A program made the translations under genes and the position numbers. This document shows positions 21,024-30,638 of a stretch of 36,495 nt of DNA, piece after piece. Position 1 is the first letter of the stretch, and each line of letters opens with the position of its first letter. The notes under the pieces are model-generated. The model saw nothing but the letters and a program-made list of their open reading frames with translations. It was not told the origin of the DNA and did not search any database. The stretch spans positions 1 through 36,495 of the forward strand of contig JBBHKE010002971.1 in the NCBI GenBank assembly GCA_037447655.1, written 5' to 3'. This stretch comes from Zygnema cylindricum. Taxonomy: Eukaryota; Streptophyta; Zygnematophyceae; Zygnematales; Zygnemataceae.

Positions 21024-22907
21024 CTAATTCACTGGCAATTTTAGTATGTTCCCCTGGGCGTTCCCCTGGAAACTAGAAAACTTGCAGTCCGCATCCAAAA
21101 CGCCCGAGGTGACATAGTCGGTCGGCTCGCCGTCGAGGAATCCTCGGCCGCTGTCGCTGTCGACCGCAATGGGATGCTGGAGGAGGGCCGCCAGACGCGA
21201 GAATTTAACGGCACGAATTTCCCGCCCTTCCCGTTACGTCTGGCCGAGGACTCCGTGGACCGAGGGAGTAGTCTGGAGAGAGGGAGAGAGAGGGGGAAAA
21301 AGTGGGAAGGAGGGAGAGAAAGATGTTTGGATAAGTTGGGCAGAAAAGGTCGGTGGGAGTCGTCTGGATATAGATAGAGATATAAAAAGAAGTTGGAGAA
21401 GAAATGTGGGAACTTGAAATTTTAAAGAATGTGTGACTGCAAGTGAAAGTGAATGTGGACGAGACTGAGATTGAGAATAAAGACAGGGAAATGGATAAGC
21501 TGCGACTCCAGTAAAATATGGTTTGATAATAGTTTGAGAGGGAAAGAGAGACTTAGAATGGTACCTTAAACCAGTTGATCCCGAGGTTGATGTGGACCTC
21601 GGCGTCTTCCGGCCTCTGAAGTAACGGATTTGCCACACGAATACGGACGTCCATGTCCAAAAGATCCGTGATTTTCACACTGTAATAGTCCACATCATAA
21701 GGTCCCTTCTTCTCTATATCCTCAAACTTGATGGTCAGACCACCTTCCATTTTCAACTCATTTCCAACCTGCATTCTCGGAAGATCCTCACCGTCTACTG
21801 CCGCGAGTTCCAAAAATCCCTTCCCACGACTAGTTTCCTTCCCCCCACGTGCCACTAAATGGAGACTATGGCCTTCTCCCTCCGCGAACCACAAAAGACC
21901 CACTTCCTTGATCCATGTTCGCAAAGCTTTTCGTTCTTGATAACCGTGGCACTTTCCGTACGGTTGTCCAAGTACAAGGTCATCTTCATGTTGATGTGGA
22001 GGTTGGAGTCGGAAACAAGACAAAAGTTTTTGTCGGGTTCTCCGCTGAAATCGTAGTGAGTGCCGTGTGCACCGACCAAATGTGGATCGTCGTTTACCGT
22101 GGCTTTGCATTTTCCACCCACCTTTGTCTTTACCAAAACGTTTTGTGTGCATTCTGGGCCCTTTCCACCGCGATACACAAAGCATAGACCTCCATAGGCT
22201 CCCCTGAAAGACACGAATCGGTACAAAAATACGGTTAATTTTGGCTAATTTGGTTAGTTCGGGCCGGCTAGGCTAACTTAAGCTAAAAACAGGATATGAG
22301 TGTTATTGATGTAATACACAACTCTTAAACTGATGCAAATTGTACCTTGTAGAACGGAAGGAAATTTGAAGTCGTGGAATATCAATGCAACTTGATATCA
22401 TTGCATTCATAGCACATCACAATTTTGTTGTTCGCAAGTATATTCTTAAACCACAAGGTTTAGTGAGAATGTTTATCCGTACATGTTAAGCCATTGCCAA
22501 AAAGTACACTTCGATGCATCCTTGCATTTAAGGCAACATTTTTCCGCCGAACCCTTTTTGTATGCTCGAATATTGGCGTTGACCACCGTGTCATACGGAA
22601 GGTCGCCCGTCACATAAAACGCGGCGGTTCCGTATCCTACCAACAACGGACAGTTGGACGGAATCTGTACGGAGAAACAGCCATGGAACAGGTTCAGTGT
22701 GGTGAAAATTTTGCGGATTCCCTAAGCACCAAGTTTGCCCCGCATCACCTTTTCACTTACCGCGAACTTTCCCTTGAGACCTCCAATTTTACACGGCCCC
22801 GTGTTGCAGCCATTGTTGACGCGGTATTTGGGACATTGGGCTGTCACGACTACGCCACCCACGAGAGCGAGGAAGAGGAGAGAGGATACCAAGTGACTGG
22901 CAGCCAT
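21024..22907 (-). pseudogene. Paralogue of gene 1 with frameshift and nonsense mutation (gene 2)
   Basis: Exons are 22907-22761, 22664-22483, 22203-21565 and 21272-21024, all with GT-AG borders. The signal peptide (MAASHLVSSLLFLALVGGVV) is followed by QCPKYRVNNGC, a Cys-rich PAN-like module (EKCCLKCKDASKC, TFWQW, GGLCFVYR), then DPHLVGAHGTHYDFSG and HGVLGQT, all parallel to gene 1. Two lesions break it. Exon 3 is 639 bp where 640 is needed, with the deletion in the GCTTTTCG stretch near 21929-21934. A TAA at 21234-21236 replaces the conserved Tyr after GQT. Gene 1's intron 3 is absent at the MQ|V position. Intact it would be about 405 aa. A sequencing error could explain one lesion but hardly both. 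Confidence 0.85.
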
Positions 22908-22929
22908 GGCTGGAAAGACTTGTGGGCAA

Positions 22930-23157
22930 AATGAGGATGGTAACAGGCGGAGAACGAAAGGAGGGAGTATAGAAAAAGAGAGAGAGAGATGCTGACGAGA
23001 AGTGGGAGAGAAGTGTGGGAAAGGGGAGTGAGGGAATCGACTTGAAAAGTGAGAGAAGAGGGAAAGAAGATGGAAGGAAGAGAGAGGGCAGGAGAGGGGA
23101 ATTGTAAATTTTGAAGTGGTTTTCCTTATTAACAGTTTCCTGTAAAGCGTTTTAAAT
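22930..23157 (-). promoter_or_regulatory. Gene 2 promoter: TATA-like box and CT-rich leader
   Basis: On the minus strand TATTTAAAAC (about 23148-23157) lies some 245 bp above the ATG, and the interval 22930-23100 is CT-rich. This matches gene 1 in type and spacing and suggests both were once transcribed from similar promoters. Confidence 0.4.
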
Positions 23158-23590
23158 ACGGTGTCGTGATAGCAAAGTGTGCCTGTTCTAATGTGGCCGT
23201 ACGATAAGGTACAGAGTCCTACAGGAAAAAAACAATTCTGTACGACTGATTTAAGTTCGTGTGATCCGTACATCAATGCTAACTGCCTGAGTTGTCGTCT
23301 ACGTGATAGATGGACTGCGCGAAAGGAAATCAGAAGAAAACAACAGCTGGTGTTCCTTGTAGCGATGACCGCGAATTAGTGAACAGCGAAGCGGGCATTC
23401 CCGACAAGACGACAAATTGGGGATGCGATGACAAAATTGTCTTGGTTTCTTGTGGGCAAAGAATTGTCCGCAAGGTTAATTGCAGCAAGCGACAGACAGA
23501 CAAGGAAGTAAAGATACTAAAAAAGGCGTGGATAATAAGAAACGTTACAGTGAATTTAATAAATGACATTTTTACATGCAAATGAGTACA

Positions 23591-24072
23591 GTTGACCTCG
23601 GGCCGGCAGTATTTTTGTCTTTTCCCCAGCAAAACGACAGAAATTTTGGATAAATGAGATACACAATCGGCAAACGTGTCAAGATATACAGTCTGGCAGG
23701 ATATATGGATGGTGACAAGTTTAACCTATTTTAGGGTGAATTCCCATTACGAACATATTGGAATCTGTTTCACTCTAGTGGATGTGAATTTATCAAAAGC
23801 GTCCAGAAAAGCATCCAGAAGAAGACGTGGACATGGCTATGTTACTGTATTACTAGACTCTCGAGAAGATTTCAAAATAATGACGGGTCTTAAAAATCTT
23901 GGCAGATTCTGCCCATCTTGCCAAACGGAACTTTAAATGTTTACAGTTGTCATTATCGAAATCTCCTGCCAGACTGTTTGTCTTGACGGGCTAGGAGACA
24001 GTTTTGTGAACCTTTCATGTTTGTCGGGATGTGGACACAAAAGACAAAAATATTGTAAGGACCGAGGTCAAC
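23591..24072. mobile_element. Element with long imperfect inverted repeats, 482 bp
   Basis: The left end GTTGACCTCGGGCCGG, then AGTATTTTTGTCTTTT, is mirrored by AAAAGACAAAAATATTG, then GGACCGAGGTCAAC at the right end. Further in, CAGTCTGGCAGGATAT on the left is mirrored by TCCTGCCAGACTG on the right, so the arms extend about 110-120 bp. The target duplication is unclear. The small frame at 23676-23936 inside shows no transposase motif. From 23160 to 23590 I see no feature. Confidence 0.6.
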
Positions 24073-24156
24073 TCAACTTTTAAACCTGTGGCAGAAACAT
24101 GATCTTTCATGATGGTCACCATGAATATCCATGTAAATCTACGTCAATCTGCACTA

Positions 24157-24332
24157 CACCGCTAATCGTTACTAGTGTTAAAGTTTTTTTTGCCACTTAA
24201 AACATCTTTTCTCCTTGCACACTTCTTGGATTTTCAATCTGAGACCGCCAATAGGAAGGTGAGAATTTTTCCTTCCAACAGCAACCGTCGGATTGACAAT
24301 CCGACAAGTCTGCACGAGAAAGCATGATCTAA
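24157..24332. mobile_element. MITE of the CACCGTGTATC family, copy 2, right end missing
   Basis: It starts CACCGCTAATCGTTACTAG after TA (24155-24156) and shares ACTTAAAACATC, CTCCTTGCACAC, GAGACCGCCAA and CCGACAAGTCTGCACGA with the copies at 6086 and 28775. It stops where the family D element begins at 24333, so it was truncated by that insertion or an associated deletion. Confidence 0.6.
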
Positions 24333-24880
24333 GGGTGCGTCCCCATGTATTAAAGTATCGACTTTAATCTGTCGTTTTCACCCAAAACGCAGTTTCGTAC
24401 GAGAAAAACTTTAACCGTACAATAAAAGCAATTCTTTAAAACTACACCGCCAATCGTTATTAGCGTTGTGTACGCTAATTCCGTCCCGCTTTTTTTTTTT
24501 TTATTCTCAAATAGAATTATCCACACTATTTAAAAGAAACCCTAATTCTAATTAGAATAGACGATTTCTTCGAAAATTTTCAAATTCCCAATTAGCGTAA
24601 ACCACGCTAATTATTGGTATAGGCTAAAAAAACTTACACGCTAATAACGATTGGCGGTGTACTGCAAACGTCAAGTCGATACTTTGAGTGTACTTCTTGT
24701 TTGTCGTCATGTTAGCGAATTTTGGCGTTTTCCTTTTTTCGACCCCTGGGCAAGAGAATTCAGCCCGTCAAAAAACTTCATCAAAAATCACCTCGCGACT
24801 TGATTTCAGGGAAAGTACCTCGGAAATGGCGAATGAAAAACGGTCCACGCACGAGCTACACGAGTGGGAAAACTTTAGGT
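24333..24880 (-). mobile_element. PIF/Harbinger-like element, family D copy 2, interrupted by a MITE
   Basis: Read on the minus strand it runs from TTTTCCCACTCG (24862-24879) to GGGGACGCACCC at 24333, flanked by TAA at 24330-24332, in line with copy 1. The MITE at 24445-24659 splits it. A CTCGCGA-type motif near 24790 is shared with family C. Non-coding. Confidence 0.65.
24445..24659. mobile_element. TA-flanked MITE nested in family D, 215 bp
   Basis: The left CACCGCCAATCGTTATTAGC and right CTAATAACGATTGGCGGTG are perfect inverted repeats of about 19 bp, with TA at 24443-24444 and 24660-24661. Its interior carries further mirrored TACGCTAAT / ACCACGCTAATTA words. Perfect termini suggest a recent insertion. 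Confidence 0.8.
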
Positions 24881-24981
24881 CGATAAAAAAAAAAAAATTG
24901 TCGCTTTGCGACCTGTACAATTTTTTTTTTTTCAGGGGTCTTTCGCTTTCAGCGTCATTTCACCAGATCCGCGAGAGAGTA

Positions 24982-25520
24982 CACCGCGCATCGTTATTAG
25001 TGTCAAAGTTTAAATAGTGTGTAAGTAAATATACCGTCATTGACGCTAATTAAGAATTTGAAAATTAAAAAAAAAAAGGTTTATTCTAATTTCAGTGTTA
25101 ACGCTAATTTGGAACAGCAAAAATGGAAAATTTTCTGTACGATTATATACATTATTATATGTATCCGTACAAAATATGAAAAATCGTACACCGTAGTGAA
25201 ATTTAAATATCCGTACATGTCAGACTTATTTACATATCAGACCAATCACGTTTTTTTAGCGCACGTTCCTATGCGAACGCGTCCGATTTAATTCATTTTT
25301 TGTAAAATTTTCAACTAAAAAGGTACATTTATGTACGGTCTGACATCGACCGTACACCACACTATTTACATATTAATGTACTTTCGTTCTGTACGCTAAT
25401 TTGTACTGAACCTCAATTAACGTCAAGGAAAAATTAAAATCACGTGTACTATTTTTGGAAAAAAATCAAAATTTTAAGAACCCAAATTAGTGACCTTGAC
25501 ACTAATAACGATGCGCGGTG
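24982..25520. mobile_element. TA-flanked MITE, 539 bp
   Basis: Left CACCGCGCATCGTTATTAGT and right CTAATAACGATGCGCGGTG are perfect inverted repeats extending to GTGTCAA/TTGACAC, with TA at 24980-24981 and 25521-25522. Interior AT-rich with several TCCGTAC words. No transposase frame. Same terminal family as the 215-bp element. Confidence 0.8.
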
Positions 25521-25522
25521 TA

Positions 25523-26482
25523 GTTTCTCTCCTTCTACCGTACCCTCTCCACCTACCGTACACACTCTCCCACTTCCACTATCACGCTCCCTCACACTCC
25601 ATGTTTCACGTTCTGTCATATTCAATATAAGAGTCAACAGAACGCTGGTTGGCCAAGAACACGAGATAATAGAACGAGAGCCATTTTTCAACGACGTAAA
25701 AGGTATTTATTCGTCATTTATATTATGTGTCCTATTTTTATTCCTTTTTTTGTTTATTTATCATTTTCTCTTTTTTTTTTTTTAGTTTTTTTTTTATTCT
25801 TTTAGGGATTCCCTTTGATTATTTTCCTCGATTTTTTGCATTTTTTTCCCAAAAGTATTTTTTATGGTTCTTCCGCAAAATCTTATCTTATTCTTTAATT
25901 CGTGTCCAGCAACTCTTTCTTTTTCTCGTTTTATCATTTTTTTTGTAAAGGTGCTCTCCAAACCGGGCAATTCCACCCTAATTACTAAAGTAAATTGCCT
26001 TAAATGTCGCTATTTTACATTTTGTATCAGACAATTAGTAACTTGTCTTTTATTTTTTTGAAGTTGAAAGTATTGGCGGTCGGAGAAAAAAAACGAGGCG
26101 GTTCCAACAAAAGTGGTTGACACAGGCAGTAAGCAGGTGAAGCTTCTTTCTCAAGTACACAGGAAATTCGTGTCAATGAATGGAGAAGCATCAATTTTAG
26201 GCTGCATGATTTTCTTGTTATGTTATCCGGTATTTTTTACCAGATTAGTTTTAAAAGATTGGAATGGAAATTTAATAAAATTATCAATTTTTAACGTTAA
26301 ATTTTGGATGTGGTTGTAAACACTATGTGATAGTTTTTGCAGTAAACCGAAAATTTTAAAAATTAACCATTAAAATTAAAAAAACAAATGCATGGATTAT
26401 GATCACTCAATAGCATGGTCATTACGTGGCTGCAAACAAACACAAAAATGTTGATTTTTTTTCGTAAATTTGAAAAAAAATA
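25523..26482. other. T-rich intergenic DNA with one exon-like stretch
   Basis: A pyrimidine-rich segment (25523-25610) leads into an open stretch reading NRTLVGQEHEIIEREPFFND (about 25635-25695) that ends at a possible GTATTT donor near 25704. Long T runs follow at 25735-25870. No downstream exon or homology is recognised, so this is only a hint. The remainder shows nothing. Confidence 0.2.
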
Positions 26483-26845
26483 TCCACATGTTGTTGTTGT
26501 TGTTTAACAGCTGTTGCCGTTGCTGCTGTTTTGCCTCTGATGATTCTGATGATGCTGCTCAACTGCTGCTGTTGCCGTGCTGTTGATCAGCATCTGTTGC
26601 TGTTGATGTTCAACAGCTCCTCGTGCTCTCCTCGTGCTCTTGCTACTCAGTAGCTGTTGCTGCATCTGTTGATGCACCTGCTGCTAATATGCATCACCTG
26701 CTGCTAATATGCATCAGTCTGTTGCTGCACCTGCTAGCTGCTAGCAGCTGTAGCAGCTCTACTCTTGCCGCTCACCACCTGCTTCTGCAACTCTACTCTT
26801 GCTGCTCACCACCTGGTCCTCACCAACTGTTGCTGCTTTTGCTAT
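26483..26845. repeat. Imperfect CTG/TTG trinucleotide tract
   Basis: Dominated by TGTTGTTG, GCTGCTG and CTGTTGC words, with a local duplication of CACCTGCTGCTAATATGCAT at about 26683-26717 and two copies of CTCTACTCTTGC. The Leu/Ser/Cys-rich frame at 26623-27066 is produced by the repeat. Confidence 0.75.
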
Positions 26846-27020
26846 GGGTTGTAAAACTAAGGGCTAATGAAGACATTTTGAAAAAATCTGGTGAGAGTGG
26901 TCAGAATATTTGTGTGCCTGGGCGGCGCTTATTCAGCGGGAAAGTAGAAGGGGCAAATATTATCCTAGAGGCTTTACATACGCTGCTCATTCTGTGGGTC
27001 AATGGAGACCACAGAACTTA

Positions 27021-27971
27021 CGCATGTGCTAAAGTTACAGTTGTTTTCTGTCGTTTTCCTCCATAACTTAGAAAAAAACGAGAAAATCCGCAGCCGTACC
27101 AAAAAAATGAAATTAACACCGTACAAGTTGCGTTACCAAAAAACGTTAAAGGTACTGCAATTTGTCGTCTAGTGCGAAGCAGTTTATCGTCTAACGCATT
27201 TCGACCCAATTTCACGTCTTTCCATCTCATCTTCAAACTTCATAAAAATCACCTCGCGAGGTAATTTTAAATAAAGTTCCAAGAGGTAAACGAATAGGCA
27301 AATGTTGTCACACTTGCCGGATTTTTTTACAATTTTTGAGTGTGAAGTACCAAAATAAAAACCCATCGCACGTTTCAGCCTGTGCGTGACTTTTTTTCGT
27401 GCGTTTTTTTCCGTACAGGGGCTGTGGAGGGGATTTCGACCAACGGACGCCATTTCGCAAAAGCAAAGTCCGTGAAAGCGCCCCTCTCTCTCTCTCTCTC
27501 CCACTAATGCGTCTATCTCACAATTCTTGCAACGAAAAAAGGCAAGAAAGGTATCAAATGAAAGATCTACTAAGAATATTTCTTTTGGTTGTCTTTTAGC
27601 TTATTTTGGTGGCAAGTAGAGTGAGAACAGATGAAAAAACAAAACCGAGAAACCATGGCGGAATGTTTTGGAATTTGTGACGTCGACGCTATCATAAGTA
27701 CGCGTGACGTCAAATTGTCACAAACCCTAAACATTTACAATGTCACAAGTAGGTAGACGTCTACAACCGTCTCTATTTTGTAAACGTCATCAATTGTCGC
27801 TAGTTTTGTACGCGTTTACAATCGTCACAAATTGCACCTACGTCTACATCCGTCACAAGTTAAAGTTACATTTCATTTTCTTTACATACAAATGTTTTGA
27901 AAGTTGTACGGAGAATCTTCACTAAAAAACAAAGTAACAAGACTAAGTTTCAGTTACATGTGAAAGTACCC
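27021..27971 (-). mobile_element. PIF/Harbinger-like element, family C copy 3, inverted
   Basis: The right end ACATGTGAAAGTACCC followed by TTA (27972-27974) and the adjoining AGAATCTTCACTAAAAAAC, AAAGTAACAAGACTAAG match the left end of copy 2 in reverse. The other end CGCATGTGCTAAAGTTACAG lacks the outermost GGGTACTTT. The palindrome ACCTCGCGAGGT lies at 27251-27262. About 165 bp longer than copy 2, with extra repeated CGTCACAA words at 27660-27860. Non-coding. Confidence 0.65.
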
Positions 27972-27974
27972 TTA

Positions 27975-28774
27975 CTACTATTACGTGCGAAAACAACGAA
28001 ATAGTCGTTCGGATGTTGTTTTTGCTACGTCAACTTTTCGGGTTACCGTTGGTCTGTTTTACAAAAATACGCTACTTTAACTTGACTTCAATATCCCCCA
28101 ATATTTTGAGGAAGTTAATTTGTACGGTTTTCCGAAAAATTCCGAAAACAAAAAGGTCGGTGCTCGGAAATCCGTACATTATTCGAACGCCCGTCTGTTG
28201 CAAAAGTGATTTTTTTTCCGGTGGGAACAGGATATGACAAATTTCGTACACTACACTATTTAGAAACTGTCAACACTAGAATAATTAACACTAAATTAAA
28301 CCGTAGTTATTACCGTAAAGGAAAAAATAACAAAATTTTCATTACCAATTCTATTTTAGATTCGAGGATGAAAATTAAAGGACGCTGAATTGGTGTTACC
28401 AACACTAATTCAAATTCACGGTGTCTTGACGTTAGCATTAATTTTTTACCGAGTCGCCAACGAATTGTACTTACCTGTACTGGGCCGCTCGAATAAAAAG
28501 CAAGGAGAATAAGCGGATTCATGAAGGTTCCCAAACTTGGTGAGAGACGCGTGAAACATAGACACGTGGAAGCATTTTTTTAATTTGAACGAATCACAAC
28601 GACTTTGTTGTACTTTCAGAATTACATCGTACTAAAATTATTTCGTATCATAAGTTGTTTCACTTTATAAAATGTTCAACCTGCAGAACGTACAGTATTT
28701 CAAAACACACGGAGTAGAATACGAAATCGACTGAAACTGAAATCCTAAAAAGAAAACGAACACTTTCAGCGGTA
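27975..28774. other. Intergenic DNA, possible decayed TA-MITE at 28257-28425
   Basis: CACTACACTATTTAG near 28252 and AATTCACGGTGTC near 28412-28424 recall CACC-type termini, with CAACACTA words inside each end, but the inverted match is weak. No gene signal. Confidence 0.25.
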
Positions 28775-28991
28775 CACCATGTATCGCTAGTCGTGTAAAT
28801 ACTTTTTTCGCCACTTAAGACATCATTTCTCCGTACACACTTGTCCGATTATTAATCTGAGACTGCCAAGTTGAAGCTGAGAATCTCACCTTTCAATGGC
28901 AACCGTCAAATCAACAATCCGACAAGTGTGTACGAAAAAAAGATGTTATAAGAGACTAAAAAAACATTAACCCTAATAGCGATACACGATG
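28775..28991. mobile_element. MITE of the CACCGTGTATC family, copy 3, 217 bp
   Basis: Left CACCATGTATCGCTAGT and right TAATAGCGATACACGATG are imperfect inverted repeats, flanked by TA (28773-28774 and 28992-28993). Interior blocks CTCCGTACACACTTGTCC, GAGACTGCCAAG, CCGACAAGTGTGTACG and GATGTTATAAG match the copies at 6086 and 24157. Confidence 0.7.
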
Positions 28992-29257
28992 TATAGTACT
29001 GTGTAAATTATGTTTTGATTCTTAAAAATTCTCGTAAAACAAATAATAAAAAAATAATTTGAGATCCAGAGGAATCTTCCAGCTGTCCAATAATCGTTCG
29101 TAAGAGGAAAACAACAAAGTCAACATGAGGATCCGACGATCTTTTCGAGACGGATACTCGAAAGTGGAATTCCATTTTTTGTGTTTTTCAAAAAGGACGA
29201 ATATCGCATGGTTAGATGTTAGGGTTTGGTTATGAAAAGGGGTGAAGCCGTACAGGG

Positions 29258-29535
29258 GGGGAGGGGAGGCCAAGGGAAGGGAGAGGAGGGGAGGGGAGGG
29301 AAGGGTGGGAAGGGTAGGGAAGAAAAGATAATGAAATAGGAGAGAAAGAAAAAAAAGAGAATGGGAAAAAAGGGAAAGAAAATGAAAGGGAATCAAAAAG
29401 ACAGGGAGGATAGGAACTTGAAAGGAAGGGCGAGGTCTAGCGAAGAATGCAACAAAAAAGAAGGGAATAAAGGAAGAAGGGAAGAAAGGAAGAAAGGAAG
29501 AAAGAAAGGAAGGAAGAATGGAAGAAGGGAAAGGT
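29258..29535. repeat. G-rich and purine-rich tract
   Basis: At 29258-29322 the + strand has many GGGG/GGG runs separated by one to three bases, able to form G-quadruplexes. It passes into a GGAAGAAAGG-type purine tract up to 29535. Frames across it are compositional. Confidence 0.75.
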
Positions 29536-29704
29536 TTTACGAAAGATGTAAAAATCCTTATATGTTTCTTTGCATTTTGTATTGTGTAGCAACACTTGAC
29601 AAGTAAAAAACCTTTATTGTTACCAGCTCAAAGAGGTTATCAATACACCCAATCCAATCACAAAATATGTTTACTATTAAAAATCACTAGATTTAGGGAG
29701 TAAT

Positions 29705-30125
29705 TTCTAGGTCTGATAGACTAATAAAAAGGGCAAAAGCGCAAGCAGCCTGCCTCCACCTTCTCTCTCTACCCCCCATACTTGTTGTAGTCACTGAAAG
29801 AAAGAAGGGGTGGTGAGAAAGAAGGGGTGGTGGAGCCTAGGCTACCTTAGCTCCAAAGGTAGGACGAAAGAGTGACATAAGTCACTCTTACCAAAAGGTT
29901 CTATCCCCCATACTTGTTGTAGTCACTAAAGGAAAGAATGGGTGGTGAGAAAGAAAGGATGGTGGAGCCGTGGCTACCTTAGCTCTAAAGGCAAGACGAA
30001 AGAGTGACATAAGTCACTCTTACCAAAAGGTGAGTCCTACAGGACTCGAACCTCCGACCGGCAGAGCGAGGCGTAGTGTAACAGGGTTACAGAGGTGGGC
30101 ACTTAGCGGCTAGGGTTAGACTGCT
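29705..30125 (-). mobile_element. tRNA-derived SINE, copy 2, with internal duplication
   Basis: On the minus strand TAGCCGCTAAGT (complement of 30101-30112) resembles an A box, and GGTTCGAGTCC (30042-30052) is a perfect B box about 50 bp further on, followed by the tRNA-like TGTAGGACTCACC. The 3' half matches copy 1 through CAGTGACTACAACAAG, GCAGGCTGC and CAGACCTAGAAA. The only tRNA-like features are the two boxes and T arm, so it is not a functional tRNA gene. Confidence 0.6.
29772..30035. repeat. 132-bp tandem duplication within SINE copy 2
   Basis: CCCCCATACTTGTTGTAGTC through GAAAGAGTGACATAAGTCAC to CTTACCAAAAGG is present twice with an offset of 132 bp and about ten differences. SINE copy 1 has a single version, so the duplication is specific to this copy. 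Confidence 0.8.
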
Positions 30126-30245
30126 ATAGTTGCGGTCCCTGTGCAGCGCAGCTGCGATCCCAGACCACCGCAGCGTAGCAGCATAGCAACTTAGCAGTGT
30201 AGCAACTCAGTAGTGCAGCGACATAGCAGCGCAGCATAGCAACGC
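30126..30245. repeat. GCAGC-rich degenerate repeat
   Basis: Words such as GCAGCGTAGCA, TAGCAGTG and GCAGCGCAGC recur without fixed period. Similar DNA appears in the chromovirus between RNase H and integrase (33545-33640) and downstream of the chromodomain (35110-35360). Confidence 0.6.
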
Positions 30246-30261
30246 CGAAAAATGTAGATTG

Positions 30262-30574
30262 CGCGGTGTAGTTCTAGAAGAATGTTTGGATAAGCCTAGG
30301 TTGACCGAGTAGGTCCACGTGTACGGTTGTACAGTTGTATAGTACTAGGTTGACTAGCAGCTAGCTACTTTAAATAGTGAAGTAGGTCTAGTGAGTGGCA
30401 GACTCTTCTTTGGGTAGATCTTCTCAGTGAGCGCAACCTTGTATTCTCTCTCCCAAGAAATAAAGCGCAACCTTGTCTGTCAATGCTGTGTGATCCTACT
30501 GTTGCTACGGGAAGATCCTTAGTGTGTTTTCGCTGTGCATTGTGGTGTGCCGAGTGCATTATTACCCTTTTACA
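30262..30574 (+). mobile_element. Chromovirus 5' LTR (left border uncertain)
   Basis: The right border is set by the primer-binding site. A TTTAAATAG box lies at 30367-30375 and AATAAA at 30459-30464, the order expected for an LTR. TGTAGTTCTAG at 30262 is a plausible start, but no 3' LTR exists in the window for comparison. Confidence 0.5.
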
Positions 30575-30575
30575 C

Positions 30576-30587
30576 TGGTATCGAAGC
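30576..30587 (+). other. Primer-binding site (initiator Met tRNA type)
   Basis: TGGTATCGAAGC differs at two positions from the common plant TGGTATCAGAGC and starts two bases after the TACA end of the LTR. Confidence 0.7.
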
Positions 30588-30638
30588 TTTCCCCTGTGAC
30601 TCGACAATATAGACGAACACGGCGTATCCACTACAGAA

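Noticed and set aside
21234-21940. A shorter alternative gene on the plus strand opposite gene 2
   Set aside because: Plus-strand frames here mirror gene 2 exons and have no splice or start support of their own.
26623-27066. 147-codon Leu/Ser/Cys-rich frame
   Set aside because: Produced by the CTG-like repeat and continues into a transposon end; no start context or motif.
30029-30112. tRNA gene
   Set aside because: A and B boxes and a T arm are present, but no complete cloverleaf; better explained as the head of a SINE.
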